Positions 1 to 5,339 of a DNA stretch of 5,339 bases are shown here, in pieces. The DNA comes from an uncultured Bacteroidales bacterium (GTDB lineage: Bacteria > Bacteroidota > Bacteroidia > Bacteroidales > UBA932), in NCBI GenBank assembly GCA_946627685.1, contig CAMOVV010000104.1, forward strand, positions 1-5,339, written 5' to 3'. Each line of letters opens with the position of its first letter. The first letter of the stretch is position 1. The position numbers were made by a program, and so were the translations under genes. The notes under the pieces are model-generated. The model was not told the origin of the DNA and did not search any database. It worked only from the letters and a program-made list of their open reading frames with translations.

Positions 1-59
1 GATCCCAGGTCTTCGCTCGCGCACAGAAGTTCCCAGCTTTTCAAGGTGGAGACAGACAT
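1..59 (-). CDS. Possible start of a further minus-strand gene, cut at the window edge
   Basis: An ATG at 59 opens a frame of 19 codons, beginning MSVSTLKSWELLC, that runs off the left edge. It is preceded by AAGGG (68-72) at a spacing of 8 bases, a good Shine-Dalgarno-like match, and its GC content is closer to that of the real genes than to the AT-rich spacer before it. I recognise no family from so few residues. A plus-strand frame is also open across this segment, so the strand is not certain. Confidence 0.25.
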   Translation of the reverse strand, partial: MSVSTLKSWELLCASEDLG

Positions 60-268
60 GGTGTTTACCCTTATAAGTATCAAAAACGAAAACAGCTTAT
101 TTCTAAAACAGAAGTTTGTCTGCTGCGTCAAAACTCGCATTCAGCGGAAATATTACTGGAGCATTGCAGATTGGATTTTATTTTAACCGTTTTCTAATCA
201 ACATAATAAAAGTGAATTGCTGGAAACGCCTGTTGCGGGTGGACGGTTTCCCAAACGTTTTATTTGTT
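60..268. other. AT-rich intergenic region
   Basis: This stretch left of the lipoprotein stop codon is clearly more AT-rich than the genes to the right. I see no convincing RNA gene, strong terminator hairpin or TAnnTTTG promoter box on either strand. A short palindrome AAACGTTT (253-260) and an imperfect AT-rich hairpin (262-289) overlapping the end of the lipoprotein gene are present but too weak to call. Short frames through it have no recognisable protein features. Confidence 0.5.
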
Positions 269-1054
269 TCAAAAATGAAATTGCCAAATAGATTTTTTGT
301 CTTGTTTTGAAGGAAGGGTTTGCGCACAATTGCCCATGTTCCTTTTCTGCTGATGGAGTTCACAAACATGAAGCACTCGCAAGTTGTCGCCGGACTTTCC
401 GCCCTGGGTCTCGCGGTTGCCGCCCTGTTCCCCGCCGTTGCCGCTGCCGCCCGTGGTGTTGCCCGTGTTCCCGGTATTGTTGCCGCCGGGGTTCGAGCCA
501 GTATCGGTGTTACCTGTGGTCGAGCCGGTATCAGTACCACCGGGGTTCGAGCCAGTATCGGTGTTGCCTGTAGTCGAACCGGTATCAGTACCGCCGGAGT
601 TCGAGCCGGCGCCGGGGCTGGTGACAGTTCCGTCAGGAAGAACTTTCACCATGGCCTCCATCTGCGAGCCGACCTTATTGCAGTCAAGGATATAGTACTC
701 GGAGGGTGAGGAAGAGGACTGGAAATAGTCAGCTTCTTCCACATACCAGCCGCCGCCCAGACTGACCAAAGCCGCGTCAATCACGACCTTGGGAACCTCA
801 TTCAAAGGAAGTTCCGTACGGGTCTGCACCCAGGTGCCATCAGGGAGGAACCAGGACTCACGCTCATACAGTCCGTCCCTGAAATCCGCGACGTACATTC
901 CCCCTTCAATTTCCCAGTCCACGTCCCAGGCATTGGGATACTTGTTTTCGAACATGTCCTGAACAGCCTCTCTGCCGCTTACATTGTCGAGATGGGACTG
1001 GCAAGCCGAGAAAATAGAGATAAGTGTTATGAAAAGTATTGCTGCTTTTTTCAT
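269..1054 (-). CDS. PepSY-like domain lipoprotein with Gly/Asn/Ser/Thr repeat tail
   Basis: This is a predicted 261-residue secreted lipoprotein of unknown function. I chose the ATG at 1054 because it gives a textbook signal: MKK, a hydrophobic core (4-15), and the lipobox-like FSAC with Cys18. The frame could extend upstream to 1141, but that would bury the signal. Residues about 28-144 match the PepSY-like (DUF2874) pattern common in Bacteroidota, with motifs such as YPNAWDVDWEIEGGMYVADF and LPDGTW, then LPDGTV near the end. Such domains are thought to bind ligands or inhibit peptidases, but the role here is unknown. Residues 150-194 are 9-residue repeats of the form GS(N/T)xG(G/N)TDT, followed by Gly-rich sequence to about 224. 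The last 37 residues are non-repetitive with two cysteines and lie in AT-rich DNA, which is unusual. No strongly acidic export signal follows Cys18, so surface exposure is uncertain. The gene sits alone between the tRNA terminator and an AT-rich spacer. Confidence 0.85.
   Translation of the reverse strand: MKKAAILFITLISIFSACQSHLDNVSGREAVQDMFENKYPNAWDVDWEIEGGMYVADFRDGLYERESWFLPDGTWVQTRTELPLNEVPKVVIDAALVSLGGGWYVEEADYFQSSSSPSEYYILDCNKVGSQMEAMVKVLPDGTVTSPGAGSNSGGTDTGSTTGNTDTGSNPGGTDTGSTTGNTDTGSNPGGNNTGNTGNTTGGSGNGGEQGGNRETQGGKSGDNLRVLHVCELHQQKRNMGNCAQTLPSKQDKKSIWQFHF
491..607 (-). repeat. 54-bp tandem repeat inside the lipoprotein gene
   Basis: Two near-identical 54-bp units (491-544 and 545-598) are followed by the first nine bases of a third (599-607). 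Each unit is itself two related 27-bp halves, seen as GAGCC-GTATC blocks at 495 and 522. The unit encodes 18 residues, two variants of a 9-residue repeat. Because both periods are multiples of three, gain or loss of units would lengthen or shorten the tail without shifting the frame. Differences between units are mostly synonymous, which suggests selection on the protein repeat. Confidence 0.92.
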
Positions 1055-1202
1055 GGGTCTATACAATTTAACAAGTAAAAATACTTCACCCAGGTTACAA
1101 AACAGAGTCAAAGGTGTTACAATCTCGTTACTATTACACACTTACAGCTATCCCCTGCCCGCAGAGACCGTAGTTTCTTTTGAAAACCGCTCCCATCCCA
1201 TC
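1055..1202 (-). promoter_or_regulatory. Probable promoter region of the lipoprotein gene, with phased GTAAC repeats
   Basis: This intergenic stretch separates the tRNA terminator from the lipoprotein start, so the lipoprotein promoter should lie here. On the minus strand the pentamer GTAAC occurs at 1127-1131, 1116-1120 and 1094-1098, that is at steps of 11 and 22 bases, which places all three on the same face of the helix. Two related copies of GTAA lie just upstream, at 1134-1137 and 1142-1145. A near match to the Bacteroidota -7 element, CACCTTTG, falls between the second and third pentamers, but it lacks the leading TA and I see no clear -33 element. The presence of a promoter is a contextual inference; its exact position is not determined. 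Confidence 0.4.
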
Positions 1203-1240
1203 AAAAAAAATCAGCGTTCAAGCAAGCTTGACGCTGATTT
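1203..1240 (-). terminator. Intrinsic terminator after tRNA-Ser
   Basis: On the minus strand a perfect ten-base arm AAATCAGCGT pairs with ACGCTGATTT. An inner CAAG/CTTG pair, offset by one bulged A, closes a CTTG loop. The 3' arm runs into eight consecutive T residues, the pattern of a Rho-independent terminator. On the plus strand the hairpin is followed only by a short TTT, so it should act mainly on minus-strand transcripts. It ends the tRNA-Ser transcript and probably any read-through from the ileS - dksA-like - lspA operon, and it insulates the lipoprotein gene downstream. Confidence 0.92.
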
Positions 1241-1251
1241 CATCCGATTTG

Positions 1252-1338
1252 CGGAGAAGTAGGGATTCGAACCCCAGGAACAGTCACCCGTTCACCGCAT
1301 TTCGAGTGCGGCCCAATCGACCACTCTGGCACTTCTCC
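1252..1338 (-). tRNA. tRNA-Ser(CGA)
   Basis: This 87-nt serine tRNA reads UCG codons. The acceptor stem pairs GGAGAAG (1332-1338) with CTTCTCC (1253-1259), and G at 1252 is the discriminator base usual for tRNA-Ser. The anticodon stem CCGCA/TGCGG encloses the loop CTCGAAA, with anticodon CGA at 1302-1304. A long class II variable arm (GAACGG, loop GTGA, CTGTTC) is the hallmark of tRNA-Ser. The T arm is TGGGG, loop TTCGAAT, CCCTA. The 3' CCA is not encoded, so it must be added after transcription. The gene has its own promoter element on the lspA side and a strong terminator 11 bases downstream. Because no terminator lies between lspA and the tRNA, read-through from the ileS operon could also supply precursor RNA. 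Confidence 0.97.
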
Positions 1339-1349
1339 TGATGGGACTG

Positions 1350-1357
1350 CAAAGATA
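1350..1357 (-). promoter_or_regulatory. Bacteroidota-type -7 promoter element for tRNA-Ser
   Basis: On the minus strand the sequence reads TATCTTTG followed by C, a full match to the TAnnTTTG -7 element used by the primary sigma factor of Bacteroidota. It sits 11 bases before the tRNA 5' end, leaving room for a very short leader, and 7 bases after the lspA stop codon. I do not see a clear TTG-type -33 element at the expected distance of about 19-21 bases upstream, so the call rests on the -7 box and its position. It overlaps no coding sequence. Confidence 0.7.
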
Positions 1358-1364
1358 TAAAAAT

Positions 1365-2039
1365 TTATTTATTCTCCCCGTTTCCCTCTTTCTTCTTTTC
1401 TTCCCTCGAGAAAAACTTCCATTGGAACAGAATCAGATAGATAGCTCCGCAGGTGACGCAGCTGTCGGCGAAGTTGAACACCGGCTCGAAAAACAGATGA
1501 CCGCCGAGAAGGGGCACCCAGGAAGGCCAGGTGAACAGAGGGAAATAGAACATATCCACTACCTTGCCGAAGAGGAAGGGAGCATAGCTGCCGCCGAAGA
1601 CCGCCACGTCGGAGGGCGTGGAAGCCGAAAACACAAGGCCGTAGAAAAGGGAATCGATAATGTTGCCGAAGGCCCCTGCCGTGATGAGGGTAAGGCCGAC
1701 AAGCACTCCCGCAGGCACCTCTTTCTGTCCGTCTTCCCTCATGACATGCTTCCCGTCCGGGCCGTAACCCTTTCGCACGAGCCTGGCGATCCACCAGCAA
1801 AGGAAAGCGAAGAGGCAGACGCGGAACAGGGACAGAAGGAGCTTTCCGGCCACTCCACCGAAAGACATTCCGAAGGCCATGCCCTCATTCTCGATGAAAA
1901 GAATCTGGAACCAGTCCGGGATGACGCTGAAATGCTCCCCTATGGTCATGCCAGTCTTGACCAGGATTTTTATCACCTGATCGGCAATTACCAGAAGGGC
2001 ACCGAGAATAAGGAGGCGCTTCCCTGTGGAAATCCTCAT
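1365..2039 (-). CDS. lspA: Lipoprotein signal peptidase (signal peptidase II)
   Basis: This inner-membrane aspartyl protease removes the signal peptide from prolipoproteins after diacylglyceryl transfer to the lipobox cysteine; the family is the target of globomycin. The 224-residue protein shows four hydrophobic segments, at about 8-27, 64-88, 110-135 and 190-210. Conserved features are Asp20 in ADQVIK, Asn51 in the FIENEGMAFG segment, the first catalytic Asp129 in GAFGNIID, the VVDMF segment (160-164), and the second catalytic Asp192 in FNFAD. It is longer than the roughly 165-residue E. coli enzyme because of a charged loop at about 89-109 and an extended loop at about 138-187; longer forms are common in Bacteroidota. 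Serine follows the first catalytic Asp where many homologues have Arg. The tail after residue 210 is highly charged and lysine-rich. The start at 2039 lies 11 bases after the dksA-like stop, consistent with one operon. The neighbouring lipoprotein gene would be a substrate. Confidence 0.96.
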   Translation of the reverse strand: MRISTGKRLLILGALLVIADQVIKILVKTGMTIGEHFSVIPDWFQILFIENEGMAFGMSFGGVAGKLLLSLFRVCLFAFLCWWIARLVRKGYGPDGKHVMREDGQKEVPAGVLVGLTLITAGAFGNIIDSLFYGLVFSASTPSDVAVFGGSYAPFLFGKVVDMFYFPLFTWPSWVPLLGGHLFFEPVFNFADSCVTCGAIYLILFQWKFFSREEKKKEGNGENK

Positions 2040-2050
2040 TTCCCGAGCCG

Positions 2051-2482
2051 TTACTTCTTGGTGAGTTTCTCTTTTGACGCTACGCTGAGAGTGGCGTGAG
2101 GAACAAGGCGGAGCCTCTCCTTGGGTATGAGTTCACCCGTGAGCCTGTCGATGCCGTATGTCTTGTTTTCAATGCGCACAAGGGCGGCTTCGAGGTTCTG
2201 GATGAATTTATACTGGCGCTGGGCCAGCTGGCTGGCTTCTTCCTTTGAAAGCTGGTAGGCGCCGTCATCCTCCACCGTCTTGAACGAAGGAGTGGTGTCT
2301 TCAATGTCGTTGCTGCCGTTGTGCATCACCACCTTGCGAAGGGTGTTATACTCTTTTTTGGCAGCTTCCAGCTTTTCCATTACGATACCCCTGAACTCCT
2401 CGAGTTCTTCGTCGCTGTAGCGGGTCTTTCCAACAGGGGCCGCTGCTTTGGGATTTTTGTCGTCTGTCATAGTATCAGGCAT
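2051..2482 (-). CDS. TraR/DksA-family transcription regulator, cysteine-free
   Basis: This 143-residue protein resembles DksA-like factors, which insert a coiled coil into the RNA polymerase secondary channel and tune promoter response, often together with ppGpp. Residues about 24-54 and 79-107 look like the two arms of the coiled coil. They are joined by an acidic tip region (residues 58-73, with NDIED and VEDD). Residues 108-132 form the family C-terminal signature YGIDRLTGELIPKERL followed by VPHATL. The position where relatives usually read YGIC holds Asp112, and the protein has no cysteine at all, so it cannot form the classical four-cysteine zinc finger. The ATG at 2482 directly follows the ileS TAA, which suggests translational coupling. 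A second ATG at 2470 would shorten the protein by four residues and cannot be excluded. The lspA gene follows 11 bases downstream. Family membership is secure; the exact regulatory role is inferred, and I withhold the dksA symbol because of the missing zinc ligands. Confidence 0.93.
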   Translation of the reverse strand: MPDTMTDDKNPKAAAPVGKTRYSDEELEEFRGIVMEKLEAAKKEYNTLRKVVMHNGSNDIEDTTPSFKTVEDDGAYQLSKEEASQLAQRQYKFIQNLEAALVRIENKTYGIDRLTGELIPKERLRLVPHATLSVASKEKLTKK

Positions 2483-5339
2483 TTAACGGTTAACTCTAAT
2501 CTTTACTGTCGCATCTTCCCACTCCACTTCGACCGAATCGGGACCATCGCTCAGAGCCCCGAGGGAAACGGTCCTCGCAAGTGTCTGGGCAGCAATGTAT
2601 TCCTTGAATCCTTCAAGGGACTTTGCTATCTCGTCCGCGGCTTTTCCATCTGCAAATATAGCAACATCTATTTTATCTGTAACGTCGAATCCGCTGTCTT
2701 TGCGAAGATTCTGGATTCTGTTTATCAGCTCCCGCGCCGTACCCTCCGCGACGAGGGTGTCCGTGAGGGCCACGTCAAGGGCAATGGTAAGGGAACCTTC
2801 GGAGGCTACGAGCCATCCGGGCATGTCCTCGGAGGAAATGAAGCAGTCGCCGGGACTGAGGTTCACGTCTCCGCCGGGGAGGGAAAGGACGAAGGTCTCG
2901 CCGGCGCTCTCGAACGCGCGTATCCGGGCGATTTCCGCCTGCGGCATGGCGGCGAAGGCTGCCGCGATTTCCTTCATTCTCGGGCCGTAGGCCTTTCCGA
3001 GAGTCTTGAAATTGGGCTTTATCTTAAGGGTGATGATTCCCGTAGTGTCGGCGATGAATTCCATCTCCTTCACGTTCACCTCGCTGAGGATGATGTCGCG
3101 CACCTTGCCGATTTGGGATTTCACGGAGTCGGAGATGACCGGAATGAGGAGCTTCGAAAGGGGCTGGCGCACCTTGATGCCGACCTTCCTCCGCAGGGCC
3201 AGGACCATCGACGTGGCTTTCTGGGCGAGGGCCATCCTCTCCTCAAGGGCGGAATCGACGAGGTCTTCCCTGCTCTGAGGCATACAGACATAGTGTACGC
3301 TCTCCTCTCCCCCGGGAACGAGGTCCAGATAGAGCCTGTCCATGAAGAACGGGGCGATGGGGGCGGCAAGCACTGCCACATCCACAAGGGCCTCATAGAG
3401 AGTCTGGTAGGCGGCGAGCTTGTCCTGGTCCAGGCTTCCTCCCCAGAACCGTTTGCGGTTGAGGCGCACGTACCAGTTGCTCAGGTGGTCGCAGACAAAG
3501 TCCTGGATAAGCCTGCCGGCGAGGGTGATGTCATAGTCCTCATAGGCGGCGGTCACCTTGGAAATGAGGGTGTTGGTGAGGGAAATGAGCCATCTGTCAA
3601 TCTCCGGCCTCTCGTCATAGGGAACCTTGGCCGAAGTGGGGTCGAAGCCGTCCACGTTGGCATAGAGGGCGAAGAAAGAGTAGGTATTGTAGAGGGTGCC
3701 GAAGAATTTCCTGCGCACCTCGTCAACGCCGCTCTCGTCGAAACGGAGGTTGTCCCAGGGCTGGGCGTTGGTGAGCATATACCAGCGGAGGGCGTCGGGG
3801 CCGAATTTGTCCAATTCGGAGAAAGGATCCACGGCGTTCCCGAGCCTCTTGCTCATCTTGTTGCCGTCCTTGTCAAGGACGAGGCCGTTGGAAATCACCC
3901 TCTTGAAAGCGGGAGTGCCGCTGACCATCGTATGGATGGCATGGAGGGTGTAGAACCATCCGCGGGTCTGGTCCACGCCTTCGGCGATAAAGTCCGCCGT
4001 GCAGCCGAATTTGGGAGAGGAAAGGTTCCTGAGGCCTTCCTGGGCATAGGGCATGGCCCCCGAATCGAACCATACGTCGATGAGGTCCGTCTCCCTCGTC
4101 ATCTTCTTCCCGGAAGGGGAAACGAGGAAAATCTTGTCCACATAAGGACGGTGGAGATCTATGAGGCCATAATTCTCAAGGCTCATGTCTTCAGGATTGA
4201 AGCCTTTATCCCTCAATGGATTGGACTCCATGAATCCGGCCTTTACAGCCTTTTCACATTCGTCGAAAAGCTCTTTCACGCTCCCGATGCACTTTTCCTC
4301 CCTGCCGTCTTCGGTCCTCCAGATGGGAAGGGGCGTGCCCCAGAAACGGCTGCGGGAGAGGTTCCAGTCCTGGATGTTCTCCAGCCACTGCCCGAACCTT
4401 CCGGTGCCCGTGGACTCAGGCTTCCATGCAATCTGCCCGTTGAGGGCCACCATCTCGTCCTTTACGGCTGAAGTCTTTATGAACCAGGCGTCGAGGGGAT
4501 AATAGAGCACGGGTTTGTCCGTCCTCCAGCTATGGGGATAGCTGTGGACGTGCTTCTGTATCTTGAAGGCCTTGCCGCAGGCTTTGAGCATCACGCAAAG
4601 GTCCACGTCGAGGGTGGGCGCGTCCGCGGGAAGGCTGTCGTCGAAGGCGTTCTTTACGTATCTTCCGGCAAATTCGGCATAGGAAGGGTCCACACAGGCC
4701 TGCACATAGGCCGGGTCGAGGTCTTCAAGGGCGTAGAACCGTCCGGAACGGTCCACCTGGGCCTGCCTGCGGCCGGATTTGTCCACGACCATCATCGGAG
4801 GGACGCCGAAAGCTGCGGCAACCCTCTTGTCGTCGGCGCCGAAGGTGGGGGCGATATGGACTATGCCGGTACCGTCGGCGGTGGTGACATAATCCCCGGA
4901 AATCACCCGGAACGCGCCTTCTTCCAGAGGTTTGAACCACGGAATAAGGGGATGGTAGCAGATTCCCACGAGGTCGGACCCGGAAAACTCCCCTTCAAGG
5001 ACCCTGTAAGGGATGAGCTTGTCGCCCTTGTTGTACTGGGCCATGTTCATTCCTTCGGCCTTGGGGTTGAACCACGCTCCCACAAGGTCCTTGGCCACCA
5101 CGTAGATAGCCTCCTCACCGCTGTAGGGGTTGAAGGAGAGGACCCTTACATATTTGATGTCCGGACCTACGCAGAGGGCCGTGTTGGAAGGAAGGGTCCA
5201 GGGGGTGGTGGTCCAGGCAAGGAAGAAGACGGGGAAGGACTCCACGCCGAAAAGGGGCTGGGACTTCCCGTCCTTGATAATCTCGAACTGCACGGTGGCG
5301 GTGGTGGCCGTGACATCCTTGTAGCAGCCGGGCTGGTTG
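2483..5339 (-). CDS. ileS: Isoleucyl-tRNA synthetase, partial (N-terminus beyond the window)
   Basis: This enzyme charges tRNA-Ile with isoleucine in the cytoplasm, using ATP, and edits mischarged valine. The frame stays open to the right edge, so the GTG at 5293 is only an internal codon; 951 residues are visible. Family members of this type are about 1,100-1,150 residues, so roughly 150-200 N-terminal residues including the HIGH motif are missing. Visible motifs are the editing-domain segment TTTPWTLPSN (5183-5212), the editing-site segment GTGIVHIAP (4847-4873), and the catalytic KMSKR loop (3845-3859). A helical anticodon-binding domain follows, with the stretch LSNWYVRLNRKRFW. The C-terminal region lacks the paired cysteines of the E. 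coli-type zinc finger, which fits the eukaryote-like type 2 form usual in Bacteroidota. Its TAA stop abuts the next start codon, so it is probably the upstream gene of an operon with the dksA-like gene and lspA. Identity is very secure; the subtype is from family knowledge. Confidence 0.97.
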   Translation of the reverse strand, partial: NQPGCYKDVTATTATVQFEIIKDGKSQPLFGVESFPVFFLAWTTTPWTLPSNTALCVGPDIKYVRVLSFNPYSGEEAIYVVAKDLVGAWFNPKAEGMNMAQYNKGDKLIPYRVLEGEFSGSDLVGICYHPLIPWFKPLEEGAFRVISGDYVTTADGTGIVHIAPTFGADDKRVAAAFGVPPMMVVDKSGRRQAQVDRSGRFYALEDLDPAYVQACVDPSYAEFAGRYVKNAFDDSLPADAPTLDVDLCVMLKACGKAFKIQKHVHSYPHSWRTDKPVLYYPLDAWFIKTSAVKDEMVALNGQIAWKPESTGTGRFGQWLENIQDWNLSRSRFWGTPLPIWRTEDGREEKCIGSVKELFDECEKAVKAGFMESNPLRDKGFNPEDMSLENYGLIDLHRPYVDKIFLVSPSGKKMTRETDLIDVWFDSGAMPYAQEGLRNLSSPKFGCTADFIAEGVDQTRGWFYTLHAIHTMVSGTPAFKRVISNGLVLDKDGNKMSKRLGNAVDPFSELDKFGPDALRWYMLTNAQPWDNLRFDESGVDEVRRKFFGTLYNTYSFFALYANVDGFDPTSAKVPYDERPEIDRWLISLTNTLISKVTAAYEDYDITLAGRLIQDFVCDHLSNWYVRLNRKRFWGGSLDQDKLAAYQTLYEALVDVAVLAAPIAPFFMDRLYLDLVPGGEESVHYVCMPQSREDLVDSALEERMALAQKATSMVLALRRKVGIKVRQPLSKLLIPVISDSVKSQIGKVRDIILSEVNVKEMEFIADTTGIITLKIKPNFKTLGKAYGPRMKEIAAAFAAMPQAEIARIRAFESAGETFVLSLPGGDVNLSPGDCFISSEDMPGWLVASEGSLTIALDVALTDTLVAEGTARELINRIQNLRKDSGFDVTDKIDVAIFADGKAADEIAKSLEGFKEYIAAQTLARTVSLGALSDGPDSVEVEWEDATVKIRVNR

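Noticed and set aside
1..4. The window begins with GATC, which might mark a partial-digest cloning junction.
   Set aside because: A four-base match at an arbitrary edge is not evidence, and nothing else points to a vector or chimeric join at this position.
1..183. Plus-strand frame open from the left edge to a TAA at 181-183, possibly the end of a gene.
   Set aside because: The last two thirds are AT-rich with no conserved features, and there is no good terminator after it. It cannot be told apart from chance at this length.
222..251. Inverted repeat GGAAAC/GTTTCC considered as the terminator of the lipoprotein gene.
   Set aside because: Only six pairs form around an 18-base loop and no T tract follows on the minus strand.
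262..298. AT-rich imperfect hairpin followed by six T on the plus strand, considered as a terminator.
   Set aside because: The stem is interrupted and weak, overlaps the lipoprotein stop on the opposite strand, and has no supported plus-strand gene in front of it.
178..540. Minus-strand frame overlapping the end of the lipoprotein gene, considered as its true continuation after a frameshift.
   Set aside because: Its N-terminal half is an out-of-frame reading of the repeats (Ala/Pro/Arg-rich), and its C-terminal half has no recognisable features. Nothing in it matches a known lipoprotein end, so I kept the uninterrupted frame.
368..709. Plus-strand frame starting MKHSQVVAGLSALG that looks like an excellent signal peptide, with GGAG about 9 bases upstream.
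   Set aside because: It lies antisense to the lipoprotein tail. Gly codons GGC read as Ala (GCC) on the other strand, so an Ala/Val-rich hydrophobic stretch is expected by chance. The rest of the frame has no domain and ends inside the PepSY-like coding region, while the minus-strand frame has a lipobox and a known domain.
1341..2099. Plus-strand open frame of 252 codons opposite lspA.
   Set aside because: It is highly charged with no domain, and is fully antisense to a clear lspA with both catalytic aspartates.
2321..4471. Very long plus-strand open frame of 716 codons opposite ileS.
   Set aside because: It mirrors the GC-rich third positions of ileS, shows no recognisable family, and starts within the dksA-like gene. 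It is an antisense shadow.

Overview
The window looks like a chromosomal segment from a member of the Bacteroidota, most likely an uncultured or Alistipes-like Bacteroidales with moderately high GC. Four things support this: the order ileS - dksA-like - lspA on one strand, a eukaryote-like (type 2) isoleucyl-tRNA synthetase without a C-terminal zinc finger, a PepSY-like lipoprotein, and a TAnnTTTG-type -7 promoter element in front of a tRNA gene. The assignment to a family or genus is inference.

All well supported genes lie on the minus strand, so the window reads from right to left. From the right edge to 2483 runs ileS, which is cut at the window edge and lacks its N-terminal part with the HIGH motif. 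Its stop codon directly abuts the start of a TraR/DksA-family regulator (2051-2482), and 11 bases later lspA begins (1365-2039), encoding the prolipoprotein signal peptidase. These three genes appear to form one operon whose promoter is outside the window. No terminator separates lspA from the next gene, a tRNA-Ser(CGA) at 1252-1338, which has its own -7 promoter element just after the lspA stop and a strong intrinsic terminator at 1203-1240.

Further left, after an intergenic region of about 150 bases containing phased GTAAC repeats, is a separate gene for a secreted lipoprotein (269-1054). It has a lipobox, a PepSY-like domain, a Gly/Asn/Ser/Thr-rich tail built of 9-residue repeats, and an odd last stretch of about 37 residues in AT-rich DNA. 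As a lipoprotein it would itself be an LspA substrate. The leftmost 268 bases are mostly AT-rich and non-coding, with a possible start of another minus-strand gene at the very edge.

The core content (translation, lipoprotein maturation, a transcription regulator) is housekeeping. I found no convincing novel system. The points most worth a second look are the repeat-tailed lipoprotein with its abrupt C-terminal composition change, the phased repeats in front of it, the cysteine-free DksA-like protein, and the tRNA tucked behind lspA.
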